NCBI GenBank assembly: GCA_015501075.1
Contig: JADNYJ010000430.1
Coordinates: 1 to 26,873 of the forward strand
Length of the DNA stretch: 26,873 bases
Direction of reading: 5' to 3'
From: Gymnopilus junonius
Taxonomy: Eukaryota; Basidiomycota; Agaricomycetes; Agaricales; Galerinaceae
Under the pieces are notes generated by a model, which made no database searches, was not told where the DNA came from, and saw only the letters and a list, made by a program, of their open reading frames with translations. Numbering within the stretch: the stretch's first letter is position 1; each line of letters opens with the position of its first letter. Both the position numbers and the translations under genes were made by a program. Positions 9,771 through 19,407 of this stretch are shown in pieces.

Positions 9771-10309
9771 GTGGACTATCGGCTAAGGTGCGTATCGAAC
9801 TCGATCGCCATTTCACTTTTCTAATCATCGAGTTCGGTTTGCCGCTTGTCTCTCGACTTACATGCGTACCTCGTCTTATCGCATCGGAGGATAACCCTAA
9901 CCGACTCCCAACGGCTCAACCTTTGACCTATCTCGAGGCTCTCCATGTGCCACGAATGCGCCCCTTCAGTCATCAAAAGCAATGGTTTGCCCGGAAGTAG
10001 GAACCCAAGTTCCCTCCTAATTTTTACCAGGTACGCTCTCCCTCATTTTGCTTCTCTTCTCCTATTCCATTCCATGGCACGGCGAGCTCACACAAGCACG
10101 CTGGCCCTTCTCTCTACTCAGGACACGGCGAGCACACCAAGCACGCCGGTTCTTTTTTATTCGTAATTTTTTGGTGTTTTCAAAGTTGTACTGACTTAAA
10201 TTCTCATTGTATTTTAGTTCCCTCGCTGCCGCCAGCGACTACCCATACGGTATGTGTTCAATCGCCTCTTCTTCCTGTCACTCGTTAACCTCGCAAACCC
10301 AGATTTGTG
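9771..10309. promoter_or_regulatory. CpG-rich divergent upstream region of the TET gene
   Basis: About 540 bp between the degenerate leftward gene and the TET start. CpG density is far higher than at 7.9-8.8 kb. A splice-like segment around 10029-10219 (gtacgctctc... and attttagttc) suggests a 5' untranslated intron or extra exon. Promoter function is inferred from position only; no clear TATA box. Confidence 0.35.
10078..10149 (+). repeat. Short direct repeat upstream of the TET gene
   Basis: cacggcgagctcacacaag-cacgctgg at 10078-10104 recurs as cacggcgagcacaccaag-cacgccgg at 10124-10149, 46 bp apart. Only two copies are present. It may be a slippage duplication or a duplicated factor-binding site. 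Confidence 0.6.
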
Positions 10310-12027
10310 ATGGATGCAGACCGTGACGTGGTGGCGGGGTTGGATATCGGTCTCGATGTTCAGCCCCTCCTCCACGCCGCCATGGACACCGCAGTCCGGA
10401 ATTTCGAATTGGAAGTCGGAGACAACGTGGTGGCGTTGAATATCGGCGTCGACGTTCAGCCCTTCCTCCACACCGCCATAGACATCGCAAGCCAGAATTT
10501 CGAGAACAACATCGGCGACAACGAGGGCCTTCCCCTCACCTCAGCCCCAACTCGCTCTTCTTGCACGACCGTTCGACCTACTCCACGATGCATATCCGAT
10601 CGCCTCAGCAAGTTAATTTTCAAGCCAGGAGCCATCGAGAAACAGCGACGCAAGGCCAAATCCAGGATTCGCCGTGCGTGGAAGCAGCGCCACTCTCCCC
10701 TGCCAGCTCTCCCTCTCAAGTACCGCCCCAAAGCTTGCGCCATTAAACGCCACGAACGACTCGCCTTCATTCAGGGGAAGCTAGATTCTTCAAAGTTACC
10801 TGCTGGCATTTGGATTGGCAAGAGGCAGCGCGGCGATCACACTGTTTGGACTGTCCCTGAGTTAGAGGCGGAAGGCTACAATGTCTTCGAATGGGATGGT
10901 GTGTATGTGGACCCTTCGTATTTTATCGATGCATTTTACGTGAACTGACCTGTCGTTGTTAGCACCCCTCATACGCTTACTGATAACGAAGGCCGCTTGG
11001 TCACTGTTTTGGCAGGCCGGCCTGCTGATCCCTCTTGGCATAACGTCGTCTCCAACGTCAACACCTCAATGGTCCATGCTCGAGTGACAGGCGAGGAGAA
11101 TTTTTTCTGTGAACCTCCCCCTCGGCTCATACTCCCATCATAGGAAAACGCAATGGTGCCTTTCCCCCAGATGAGAAACATCGTCGTGGGGAGTTCTTGG
11201 CTGTCGCTGTAGGCGTTTCGTATGGAGGTGGACAGCCCATATGTAATTGAATATATCATTTCATGCATTGTTTTATATGTTCTCTTTAAGAAACCTGGCA
11301 ACCTTCTACTCCCTCCGACCAAGCGAGAGATCGTGCACGAACTTCTCAACAATTCTGACATTAAACGGATTTCCGGTTTTCAAAGCAGTACGTACCTTCG
11401 TTTTTGATCTTAGCATTCGCTCCGTGTTTACTATTTTCCTCAGGCTGCCTAGCGTTTTATTTTCCCAAGGTTTATGAAGACTACGCCACCAACCTGTTCC
11501 CTCTGTATGAACACAGTCCAAACCTTCAACCCAATTTCCCTAATATCAGCATCTATCCCGCCTGCACATTCAATTTCGGCCCTTATACCACGACCTTCGA
11601 GCACACCGACTCGGCTAACGTTGCGTATGGGCTCTGCGCTATCACTGCGCTCGGACAATTTAACCCGAAGAAAGGCGGCCACTTAATCTTATTTGATCTC
11701 AAACTCGTTATCGAGTTCCCCCCCGGCTCGACCATTTTGATTCCGTCCAGTGTTCTTCGGCATGGCAACACACCCATCGTTGGCGAAGGTTCTGGTTCTC
11801 ATCGTATGAGTTTCACTCAGTACTGTGCTGGGGGCTTGTTTCGGTGGGTAAACTATGGATTTCAGACTGCTCGCAGCCTAGAATCGAAACCGAGAGGCAA
11901 ATGGCTTAAGAAGGCTATTGACGGCAAGTTGGCAGACCGTACTGCGTCCGCGCTTGGTTTGTTTTCCACCATGGACAGCTTGGCCAAGGATCGCCAAGCT
12001 GTATTTGGCAGGTCGTTCAAGTATTAG
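10310..12027 (+). CDS. TET/JBP-family 2-oxoglutarate/Fe(II) dioxygenase (splice-damaged copy)
   Basis: Exons 10310-10902, 10963-11108, 11171-11238, 11291-11387 and 11444-12027 join in phase to 495 aa. TET/JBP enzymes oxidise 5-methyl pyrimidines in DNA (5mC to 5hmC and beyond; thymine in JBP) using 2-oxoglutarate, oxygen and Fe(II) in the nucleus. The N-terminus holds a 33-residue tandem repeat (two DVQPxLHxAxDxA copies) and a basic region (RKAKSRIRRAWKQR). Family blocks follow: TDNEGRLVTVLAGRPADPSW, HRRGEF.AVAVGVSYGGGQP, PGNL, SGFQSS. The catalytic core has iron ligands H355 and D357 (FEHTD), GGHLILFDLKLVIEFPPGST, distal histidine H408 (LRHGNTP) and arginine R422 (HRMSFTQYCAGGLFRW), the expected 2-oxoglutarate ligand. 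All key residues are present. Intron 3 (11239-11290) fits phase only if it starts at ATATGT instead of GTATGT, so the copy may be poorly spliced. The GTAATT donor at 11243 would give an immediate stop. Confidence 0.85.
10328..10526 (+). repeat. 99-bp tandem duplication in the TET N-terminus
   Basis: gtggtggcg at 10328 and again at 10427 starts two in-frame copies of 99 bp (33 codons). Both keep the pattern D(V/I)GLDVQPxLHxAxDxAxxNFExxxGDN with about one substitution per four codons. The duplication lies outside the catalytic core. Confidence 0.75.
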
Positions 12028-12363
12028 GCACAAGTAGCACATGAATGATAATGTTTTCACCTGGATGAAACTCTTAAGCAAGTGAATGGCTCCTTTTTGT
12101 CTAGTTCCAATATATTCCATGGAGTTAGACACTACAACCGTGTGGTCATTTATTTTCGTGTGAGTTCATTGATTGTGGCCTTCCACGAAAGGAATCTGAC
12201 GCCACGAAGATAAGCAGATATCTCGGAGCCATTGCCATCCTAAGCGACAATCAGTCAAATTCCAATATTTCCATGTGGCAGGCACCGCATGCTGAATATC
12301 TCGCTTAACAGACGCTCATACATTTAAGGGGCTCCATTCCTTGCGTTGCTGCTCATCGCCATA
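12028..12363. other. Intergenic, no gene seen
   Basis: 336 bp between the TET stop codon and the next start, both on the plus strand. No convincing open frame. It presumably contains the TET 3' end and the promoter of the 12364 gene. Confidence 0.5.
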
Positions 12364-12993
12364 ATGTGCATGTGCAGTCTGGGTCAGCGCGTCGAACATA
12401 TCTTGAGGTTCTGCACCGATGCTGATTTAATGGTGTTCAAACGCACTTTTCTCGGTATGTTTAATAGCCTATACATATTTTTTAGTCTAATTGGGTGAAT
12501 TGTCTAGAGCTACCAGATGCCTTGTGCTCCGATCCTTTTTTTTCATATGAAAATCGCTTCAACTGGGTGGCCCGCGAACGTTTCAAGGACTATATTCTGG
12601 ATCGCGTCACTCGCAGTGCCAGTCGCAAGTAAGTCGTCATTGATCGCCATTGTTATCTTTTCTGATCTAATTTGTAGAAGGCCGGTAGAACGCTCCAGTT
12701 CTCCCGATAGCGATGCAGATATCGACCCGGACCACTCTGCTTCTGAACTAACCAGCATCCATACCTCTGATGCTGAAGATTCCGACTTTGATACGCATGT
12801 TTCGCGCCCAAGGACACCGGATCCGGCTCCTTATCTGAAACGCGCTCGTATCGATGCTGAGGCGGAAGACGGTCCCGCCGTTTGTCAGGTTACGAAGGAT
12901 AACATAGTTATTGACCTCACCTGCTCTCCAGCCGTTGAGCGAGTTGCGAAAAAGATTTGTGTAGATAATACAGTCCTCGATCTGACTGTTTAG
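12364..12993 (+). CDS. Small acidic protein with two C-terminal SUMO-interacting motifs
   Basis: Exons 12364-12454, 12508-12628 and 12678-12993 join in phase to 175 aa. Introns are 53 bp (GTATGT...CTAG) and 49 bp (GTAAGT...TGTAG). Residues 1-70 are probably helical (GQRVEHILRFCTDADLMVF, FNWVARERFKDYILDRV). Then comes a Ser/Asp-rich acidic linker, a basic patch (YLKRARID, a possible nuclear signal) and two near-identical hydrophobic-acidic motifs: IVIDLT at residues 147-152 and VLDLT at 170-174, the final residues. V/I-x-D-L-T is the textbook SUMO-interacting motif, and paired copies with nearby acidic residues favour SUMO-chain binding. The gene lies between TET and transposase on the same strand, so a nuclear role tied to one of them is plausible (inference). 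The start at 12364 is the first ATG in frame; 12370 is an alternative. No enzyme domain is seen. Confidence 0.65.
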
Positions 12994-13207
12994 GGGTAGT
13001 GATATCAGCCATATGCACAATATATTCCTTTGATATGGTTTCATCTTTATCACTGAGTGGCGCACATGTAACCGGACAGTTTCCAGTTGGATCGGATTGT
13101 GAGTCACCAAATTTTACGCCTTCAGTGCCCCCCCGGGTCACAAGTAATCCTTACACTCATCCTCACCAGCATACTAAATTTCTGAATGACACAACTCAAC
13201 TCACACT

Positions 13208-16200
13208 ATGAAACGCAGGTCCCGCAAATCAAATTCTAATGGTGTTATGGAACGTCTGCCTCATCCTGATGAACTCGACAGGCTTGCTGCATTGCGGAAT
13301 TCTGTGGACTCACGCACTACTGAGTACCGGATGAGTTCTGATGGGCGTTTTTACTCACGGTCGAGGTTCACCTCTGTTCCCGGCATCACCCCAACTCCCT
13401 CAGCTTCAACATCCCAAGGGCAAGGGAACATAGCATCTGTCTCCGATAATTCCAATGATTTCAGCATTAATGACTGGGCGGACCTACCTGGTGACCCATA
13501 TGAGCCTGAGTCCACATCTACAAAGAAACGTCGTTCAGTGAGAACTTGCATTTAGAATGATTGAATTCTTTTACTTACTACTTACCTTTAAGGAGCGTCC
13601 TCTAATGGACTGGGTCCAAGATCGTGAACAGTTCCTGTCAGAGATCCTTAGATTAGAAGGCAGAGGTGACGCCTCCACCTCATGTCCACGATGCACCAAT
13701 GGGTTCAACGCAGAATATCGGTGCCTCGATTGCGATGGATTCGATCTATTATGCAAAGGGTGCATTCTAAGCGCCCATGAACGATGTAGTCTACATCGCT
13801 TGGAGGTTTGATTAGAATTTTTTATGCTTCGGAATATGTACTGACGAGACTTTAGAAGTGGTGCCATTCCCAAGGCTTTTTTGAACGTGTCTCTCTAATG
13901 AGCCTGGGCCACCGCGTCCATCTTGGACATCCAGCAGGAGAGAAATGTCCTGCCCCTTCTTCCGCTTATGGGGGCAAGTTTACTGTTCTAGACCTGAATG
14001 GTGTCCATTCATTGGATGTCTCCTTCTGTGACTGTGAGAGAAAGCATCCCCATTTCATCCAGTTGCTTCGGTTTGGATGGTTTCCAGCAACAGTCAAGTT
14101 TCCTCGAACAGCGGTCACATTCCGGCTTCTTCGGTTTTATCAAATATTATCATTTGAGTCCAAGGCAACGGTCTTCGAATTTCACAAGACACTTTCTAGG
14201 CTTACTGACAATACTGGAACTCGAATACCAAAGGTGAGTGACTAACTTATATTTCTGTTAAGTTACTTATGATCAATTAATGGAAGAATCGATATACGGC
14301 CCTTCTTAGGGTGGTCCGGGAGTCCAGCCACCTCTCAATGTTGAAGCGAAGCGGCCGTGGACATCATCTGCAAGGAGCAGCAGGTACACAACGAGGAGAG
14401 CTGGCGCTTCTATGTCCAGCATGTCCTCAAGTCGGCATCAATCTTCCATCTGGGTGGGAATACACTCCAAAAGCCAAACGGTATGTCAGTAGCATTATTT
14501 TGCAAAACGTGCGCTAATGTTCCTTTAGGTTTTTGTATGGCCTATTCATAGGGCTTGATGCAAACTTCCGTTTGAAAAGAAAGATTGTATCGAGCCATGC
14601 AGCAGACCCTGGCTTGTCACAGGGTTGGGCCTATTTTGTGCAGGAAGACGAATTCAAGAATTTCCTCCATAAGTATGGGAAACTCATTGTCCAAGAAGTA
14701 CGTCCTTCCTGTTTTAGAGAAGCACATGGGCAATATCTCAACCGACCTTGTCTAGCCCAGCAAGTGCTCCAATCATGATGCTGTCAACAGAGAGCGTGCC
14801 ATGGAGGGATATGCAGCATCAGGCTTGCTACATGTGACTGCACACGCCATGATATGAAGCGGCCAAATGGTGTATGTGATATCCAGAAAGGGGAACGGTA
14901 GGTTCTGAACCATTAGTTCCTGGTTCAATTCACTAAAATCATGTATGGTCTAGATACCTCAATATGGATTTCATTTTCCTGCTCAGCTTGCTCATCCGTA
15001 TAACGGTTCTTTACATCACTGTCTCCTATGACATCGCATGCCAATGGAGTATCTATTTCTGGGATAGGATGAAGATATATCCAGAATTTCTGCAGCTTTT
15101 GCCTGCATTGTATTTTATTCGATTCCTCATTCCCAAATTCCATCTTCCGGCACACATTCTCCTGTGTCAAATCATTTTCTCACTTAACTACAACAAAGAT
15201 TGTGGTAGAACGGATGGAGAGGGTGTCGAGAGGGGATGGGATTATATTAATCCTATTGCAACAAGCACACGCGAGATGGGGCCGGGATCCCGCCGTGATA
15301 CACTTGATGCTCATTTTGGCGACTGGAATTGGCGGAAGACATGTTCCATGTGTGAGTATGGTCCTATTTCCTTCTTATTTTGTCTCATCTATTCTTCCAG
15401 CAACCTTTCTTCTGCGACAGATCAAGGAAGCCGTCCTCGAACTCGAAGAAAAATTGCGAATTCATGAGGAATTCACCCATAATCTTTCCGAGGAAGATGT
15501 TGCTGAATGGATGATGATGGTAGAAGCTTGGGAGAATGACCACTTGAAGCCTAACCCATTTGAAGTGACGTTAAAAGGTTAGTTCCCTTAAAATATTTTC
15601 ACATTTGTCTATTGAATGATACTAATATGCTATCAGCTTTATCGCAAGCAACAGTGCGGCGACAACTCGCTGAGGAAGAGGCAAAAGCTTTGAATGAGAA
15701 GACTGCATTTACTATGCATGAAGAGGTGTCCGCAAGCCAGCTCATTACAATGGGCCTTGAATTAGAGAACCAACAGTGAGTCTTACGAATTTATCTAACA
15801 TCATGGTCTAACAGATAATTAGGCGCCGGCTCGGGGTAGATGCAGACTTGCTGGGTATCCATGCAACGGATGATCAGAAGACAAAACTAATGCTTCGTTC
15901 GAACACTCTTAAACGCAAAATTGAAGCCTGGATCGAGATTCAGCACATGTATATTCCCAGCTTACATCTATTTCGATCGCGTGCTGCCGATATGAGGGAT
16001 TCGCCCACTGAAACACCGCCTCAAGATATACCCCTCCTCTTACCCTCTTCTATTCCTGGTGATATACCTTGCGACTATCGATTGAAGCATATCGAATGGC
16101 GGCTGCGCTATGCGCAGTGCGGTGATTCTCTCGATGACTTACGAGATGCCTTGTGCCTTCGTTCCTTCATCCTCATTGATAAGTCAAGGTTTCAGAGAGG

Positions 16201-16966
16201 CCAGTGCCGAAATACTCGGTCTCAGGGTATTGTGGAGCGCATCCAAGCCAAGGTTGCAGCAGCAGTGAAGAGATATCGCACAGCACGAAAGGCACTTGAA
16301 GTCCTTGCTCCCATAACCCAGCAGATTGGATGGGAATTGAGACTCCCAGAGCTCAAAGATGAGGATGTTAGGCCGTTAACACAAGAGAAGTCGACAAAGG
16401 CGAAGGGGAAGGGGAAAACTGGAGGATCCTCGAAATCGGAAGGTCGACGGACAATCTCGTGGATTTGGACTCGTATGGGAGGTGAAGTCGATTTTAATGA
16501 GAAAGAACGTCTGCATGAGAGTGAGTGGCATATCTATTATACTGATTATATTAACTGATAAATTACAGGCCTCAGGATCGAGTGGTGTAAGAGTCGAGCA
16601 CGTCGAGACCGTTGGCGGGAGGAGGTAGAACTCCTTCAAGAAGAGATGCGGCGCGTCCTCGCATTCCTTGACTTCAAGTCAGCTGAGTGGGCGGAGCGTG
16701 CAAAGAAGGACAATGGAGATTGGGGGCTGCCTGGAGTGATATGGGATGCTGCTTCCGTGGAAGGACGGGTAGCATATGCTCGTGAACAATCTGCGCAGTT
16801 CGGAACAATGAGGAGGCATTGCGAGGAGGCTTGGAGAGATGTAGACAAATATATTCGGCAGTCCGGTCAGGAGGTGCAGTTAGCATCTGTTGAAATAGAA
16901 CGAGACGAAGAGGGAGAGGAGGAAGAAATGGTATCAATAAATACAGAATACGGCGCTTATGATTAA
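13208..16966 (+). pseudogene. CxC2-KDZ transposase (one-base frameshift)
   Basis: Eleven exons: 13208-13537, 13593-13805, 13856-14233, 14287-14480, 14529-14697, 14756-14897, 14954-15351, 15401-15577, 15637-15775, 15823-16520 and 16569-16966, about 1078 aa. Every junction is in phase except inside exon 6, which is one base short. The CxC2 zinc domain spans roughly residues 135-300 (CPRC, YRCLDCDGFDLLCKGC, AHERCSLHRLEKW, LGHRVHLGH, DLNGVHSLDVSFCDC). The KDZ core follows: TDNTGTRIPK, LCPACPQVGINLP, GLDANFRLKRK, CSNHDAVN, RHDMKRPNGV, SYDIACQW, IPKFHLPAH, GRTDGEGVERGW, MGPGSRRDTLDAHFGDWNW. The C-terminal coiled part includes LGIHATDDQKTKL, EWRLRYAQ, RTISWIW and LLQEEMRRVLAF. It should cut and paste the element by recognising the GTGCAC repeats. 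The break near 14830 lies between YAASGLL and CDCTRHDM; unless it is a sequencing error, it removes most of the catalytic core. Confidence 0.88.
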
Positions 16967-17171
16967 ATAAATGATTACGTCTTGATTTTCTCTTGCTGCC
17001 TAAAAGCGGATCACAAAAGATGTGATGAAAATAATAGATCAGTATGATCTATTAGGAAATGGCGGGGCGCACGAGGTGGGAGGCGGGATTGAGCGCTCCG
17101 AAGGGCAGTGAGAAGGGTCTCAGGCGGGGCTCCGGAGAGTAGCTGCCAAATGAGGCCACAAATACTGGACT

Positions 17172-17262
17172 GTAGTTAGAGTAGAACTGTGCACGGTGAG
17201 GCCCTCTAATAAGAGCAATGTGTGCACGGTTCTATTTACTCTGGTTAGAGTAAACTGTGCAC
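17172..17262 (-). repeat. Right subterminal repeat cluster (three GTGCAC units)
   Basis: GTGCAC at 17189, 17222 and 17257, spaced 33 and 35 bp. The minus strand of the outermost unit reads GTGCACAGTTTACTCTAACC then AGAGTA, matching 2201-2226 with a single mismatch. The two inner units are more diverged. It ends about 300 bp after the transposase stop codon and marks the right end of the element. Confidence 0.85.
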
Positions 17263-18033
17263 TTAGACTGCAACCTCAGGTGTGGAGCAAACTGATACTT
17301 TCTAAGCAAACTCTCAAATTACGAAGTAGACCCCTTAATTTGCTATTCGCCACCCAGACCGCATAGTCTATAATCGATTACTGCACCTCCGCTTGGAAGC
17401 TAGTAGCACGCGACACTCGGCATCCTCACTTAAAAAGGCAAGAAGCGACCTTGATTGGGACGCGTTAAAGCCGGCCACTCCACTCGGAATCCTACTTTTG
17501 CTCTCGTATATAATCAAGGTGCGAGGTTAATCCAATCTAGAGCCATCATACGGTCTGTTTACGACATACTCACTTGTCCTCGTGCTGTAGGCTGCTCATT
17601 TCATCACGGACCCTAACGTGTTCAGACTCCATCAAGTTCAAGACCCATCAAGACACGCTATATTAATTGATACTCTGTTCGGAAACAGTCAAATTGTTTC
17701 CCTTGGGCTTGTGATTCACTCTATTATTATCCAACATATACAACTTTTGGTTGACATTTGACGCGGGTGGACTCTTTAACTGCACTGTACCCTGCATCGT
17801 CATCACCCTCTTTTTGCTCCTCCGTCTAATTTGCGCACGACATCCGCCGTACGAGTTTTACATATCCCCTCCAAGTATCGTCGTCCCCATCTTCATATTT
17901 GTATCCGTCTTTCAGGACTGCACACTCCACTTGGTCGGCGGCAGTGCAGGACGTTCATACTCTCTTGCAAACTCCGTTCCAGACTTCTGTCCTTATTCAC
18001 AACCACATTCTTCCTCTCTGCCATACTTGGGCT
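17263..18033. promoter_or_regulatory. Intergenic and 5' leader of the next gene
   Basis: About 770 bp between the element end and the ATG at 18034. A TATA-like ctcgtatataatc lies near 17500. From about 17780 the plus strand is pyrimidine-rich (tcatcaccctctttttgctc), as in many basidiomycete promoters and leaders. No gene seen. Confidence 0.4.
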
Positions 18034-19407
18034 ATGCCTGCTCGTAAACTTTCGTCATCCAATTCAACGCGTCCTGTCATTCCTCGTCACCTTTCACTTT
18101 CCCAATCTTCTTCCACTAAACCACCTCCTATGTATCCTAGCCCGAGTTCCAACCCGATTTCAGACCCGTCTTCTACATGCATGAGCGTTTTTGATGGAGC
18201 GCCTAGCTCATGCACAAATCCCGACACGCAAGCCGGGGCAGACCTGGACTTCGGCGATGCTCCGAATCTTAGCAACCCAAATTTTGGTCAATGGACGACG
18301 ACGACGAAGGACGAAGCATCCAAACAAATGGGATATTATTTATGGGATGGAATTAACAACAATGGTTTTGGTGTTGATTTCAATTACCGCCATGAATTCG
18401 AAGGCCAGCGATTGGCTTTGCCTCTGACACGAGGGCGAGGATTGTTACATTCACGTTTGGAAAAAACTGGACAGAATATGACGATTCTGGCAACGACAGA
18501 CACTACTACTACGTCCTATGGACAGAAGGCGGATGAAAGACTGGCGTCAGTCTCAAGCGGAAATGGAGAGGATGAGAGGGCATACAATGGCGACGGCGCT
18601 GATAGCTGGGACGAACTTCCTTTTGAAAATGCCATAAACCAGACACGACCTCGTGGACATGGACATCGCCTTCCTCTGAGTCCTCTTCCGGATTCCCCTC
18701 ACTACAAATCGTTCTGGGAAGCGGAACTGGCTGCTCAGCGGGAATTGGAAGAGGACGAGCATGCTTGGTATTACAAGAATCCCAATAGGTGTCCCTGGAC
18801 ACTCAGGAGGAATTCCAGCTCTTCGGCGTGGCCAAAGAGAAGAGCAGAGAATGGGGCGAGGATAGGAGATGAAGCTGAGGCAGAGAAGTTTCCGACGAAG
18901 ACGAACAGGACGTTGTTTGCGGGGTTTGTGGGGAGGTATTTCAAGGACCTGAAAGTTGCTTTGGGCGGGTGCTGTGAATCGGATGCCAATCAAAAAGCGA
19001 CGAGCAAGCCCGCAACTGTTGTTGTGTGTGGCGGCGAGGACGACTGGCATGAAGAACTGTTTTCTCCTACGCGAGGTCGTAGACGATTCACCGCCGGGCG
19101 CGGTACCGAATATGGCCTGAATGGTGACTCTTATTCTCGTGCATCATCTATGGAGAGCTACACGTCTTCTTCTTCGGAGAGCTCAGCCGTTTCAGAGGAG
19201 AAATCCGCCCAGAGCTATTATGAAATGGATGTGGGTGCTTCGCCTCGAGGAGGACCCGTGTTATTATTTTCAGGGCGTGTGACGTCTGGTGGCATTCAAG
19301 TCCAAGGACGATATGCAGCAGGAGTTATGGAAAGTAAGAGACGGGCTTCAATGAGGTCGGGTGTAGTGGGTCGTCGCAGGTTCTCTTTTCTGCGAATTTC
19401 TACATGA
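18034..19407 (+). CDS. Intronless hypothetical protein, 458 aa, low complexity
   Basis: A single open frame. The frame is open from 17899, but the region before 18034 reads as pyrimidine-rich leader, so the ATG at 18034 (MPARKLSSSNSTRP) is preferred. The first 70 residues are Ser/Pro/Thr-rich. A better-ordered middle has MGYYLWDGINNNGFGVDFNY, RPRGHGHRLPLSPLPDSPHY, KSFWEAELAAQRELEEDEHA and WYYKNPNRCPWTLRR. The C-terminal third has a Ser run (SYTSSSSESSAVSEEKSAQS) and a basic end (ESKRRASMRSGVVGRRRFSF). No signal peptide, membrane segment or known domain is recognised. Codon use is CpG-rich and free of frameshifts, unlike parts of the transposon, so it is probably a functional host gene. Acidic-then-basic, mostly disordered composition suggests a regulatory or scaffold protein, but that is speculation. 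Confidence 0.7.
   Translation: MPARKLSSSNSTRPVIPRHLSLSQSSSTKPPPMYPSPSSNPISDPSSTCMSVFDGAPSSCTNPDTQAGADLDFGDAPNLSNPNFGQWTTTTKDEASKQMGYYLWDGINNNGFGVDFNYRHEFEGQRLALPLTRGRGLLHSRLEKTGQNMTILATTDTTTTSYGQKADERLASVSSGNGEDERAYNGDGADSWDELPFENAINQTRPRGHGHRLPLSPLPDSPHYKSFWEAELAAQRELEEDEHAWYYKNPNRCPWTLRRNSSSSAWPKRRAENGARIGDEAEAEKFPTKTNRTLFAGFVGRYFKDLKVALGGCCESDANQKATSKPATVVVCGGEDDWHEELFSPTRGRRRFTAGRGTEYGLNGDSYSRASSMESYTSSSSESSAVSEEKSAQSYYEMDVGASPRGGPVLLFSGRVTSGGIQVQGRYAAGVMESKRRASMRSGVVGRRRFSFLRIST

Larger units (their letters stand above)
2165..17262 (+). mobile_element. KDZ-class DNA transposon with passenger genes, including TET/JBP
   Basis: Boundaries are set by two inverted clusters of GTGCAC-containing units. 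Left positions 2201-2226 match the reverse complement of 17237-17262 at 25 of 26 bases. Between them lie a CxC2-KDZ transposase about 300 bp from the right end, a TET/JBP dioxygenase and several accessory genes. Large KDZ elements with TET/JBP passengers are known from agaricomycetes. No convincing target-site duplication was found: the bases just outside the outermost GTGCAC (left cagtttct, right ttagactg) do not match. A third repeat cluster at 5267-5356, in right-end orientation, means the left 3.2 kb could be a separate or nested unit. The transposase frame and a TET splice site are damaged, so this copy is probably not autonomous. Confidence 0.75.

Noticed and set aside
10456..10770. Minus-strand 104-codon frame
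   Set aside because: It is opposite TET exon 1; the Arg/Gly-rich composition is a shadow of GC-rich codons.
11243..11290. TET intron using the GTAATT donor at 11243
   Set aside because: It joins in the wrong phase and creates a stop codon at once, losing the catalytic domain. The 11239 donor position fits phase and family sequence, though it needs a mutated donor.
13571..13873. Minus-strand 100-codon frame
   Set aside because: It is opposite the CxC2 zinc domain exon, where conserved cysteines and phase settle the coding strand.
18553..19050. Minus-strand 165-codon frame
   Set aside because: It is the shadow of the 458-aa gene; no splice or motif support, and the host frame is longer and intact.
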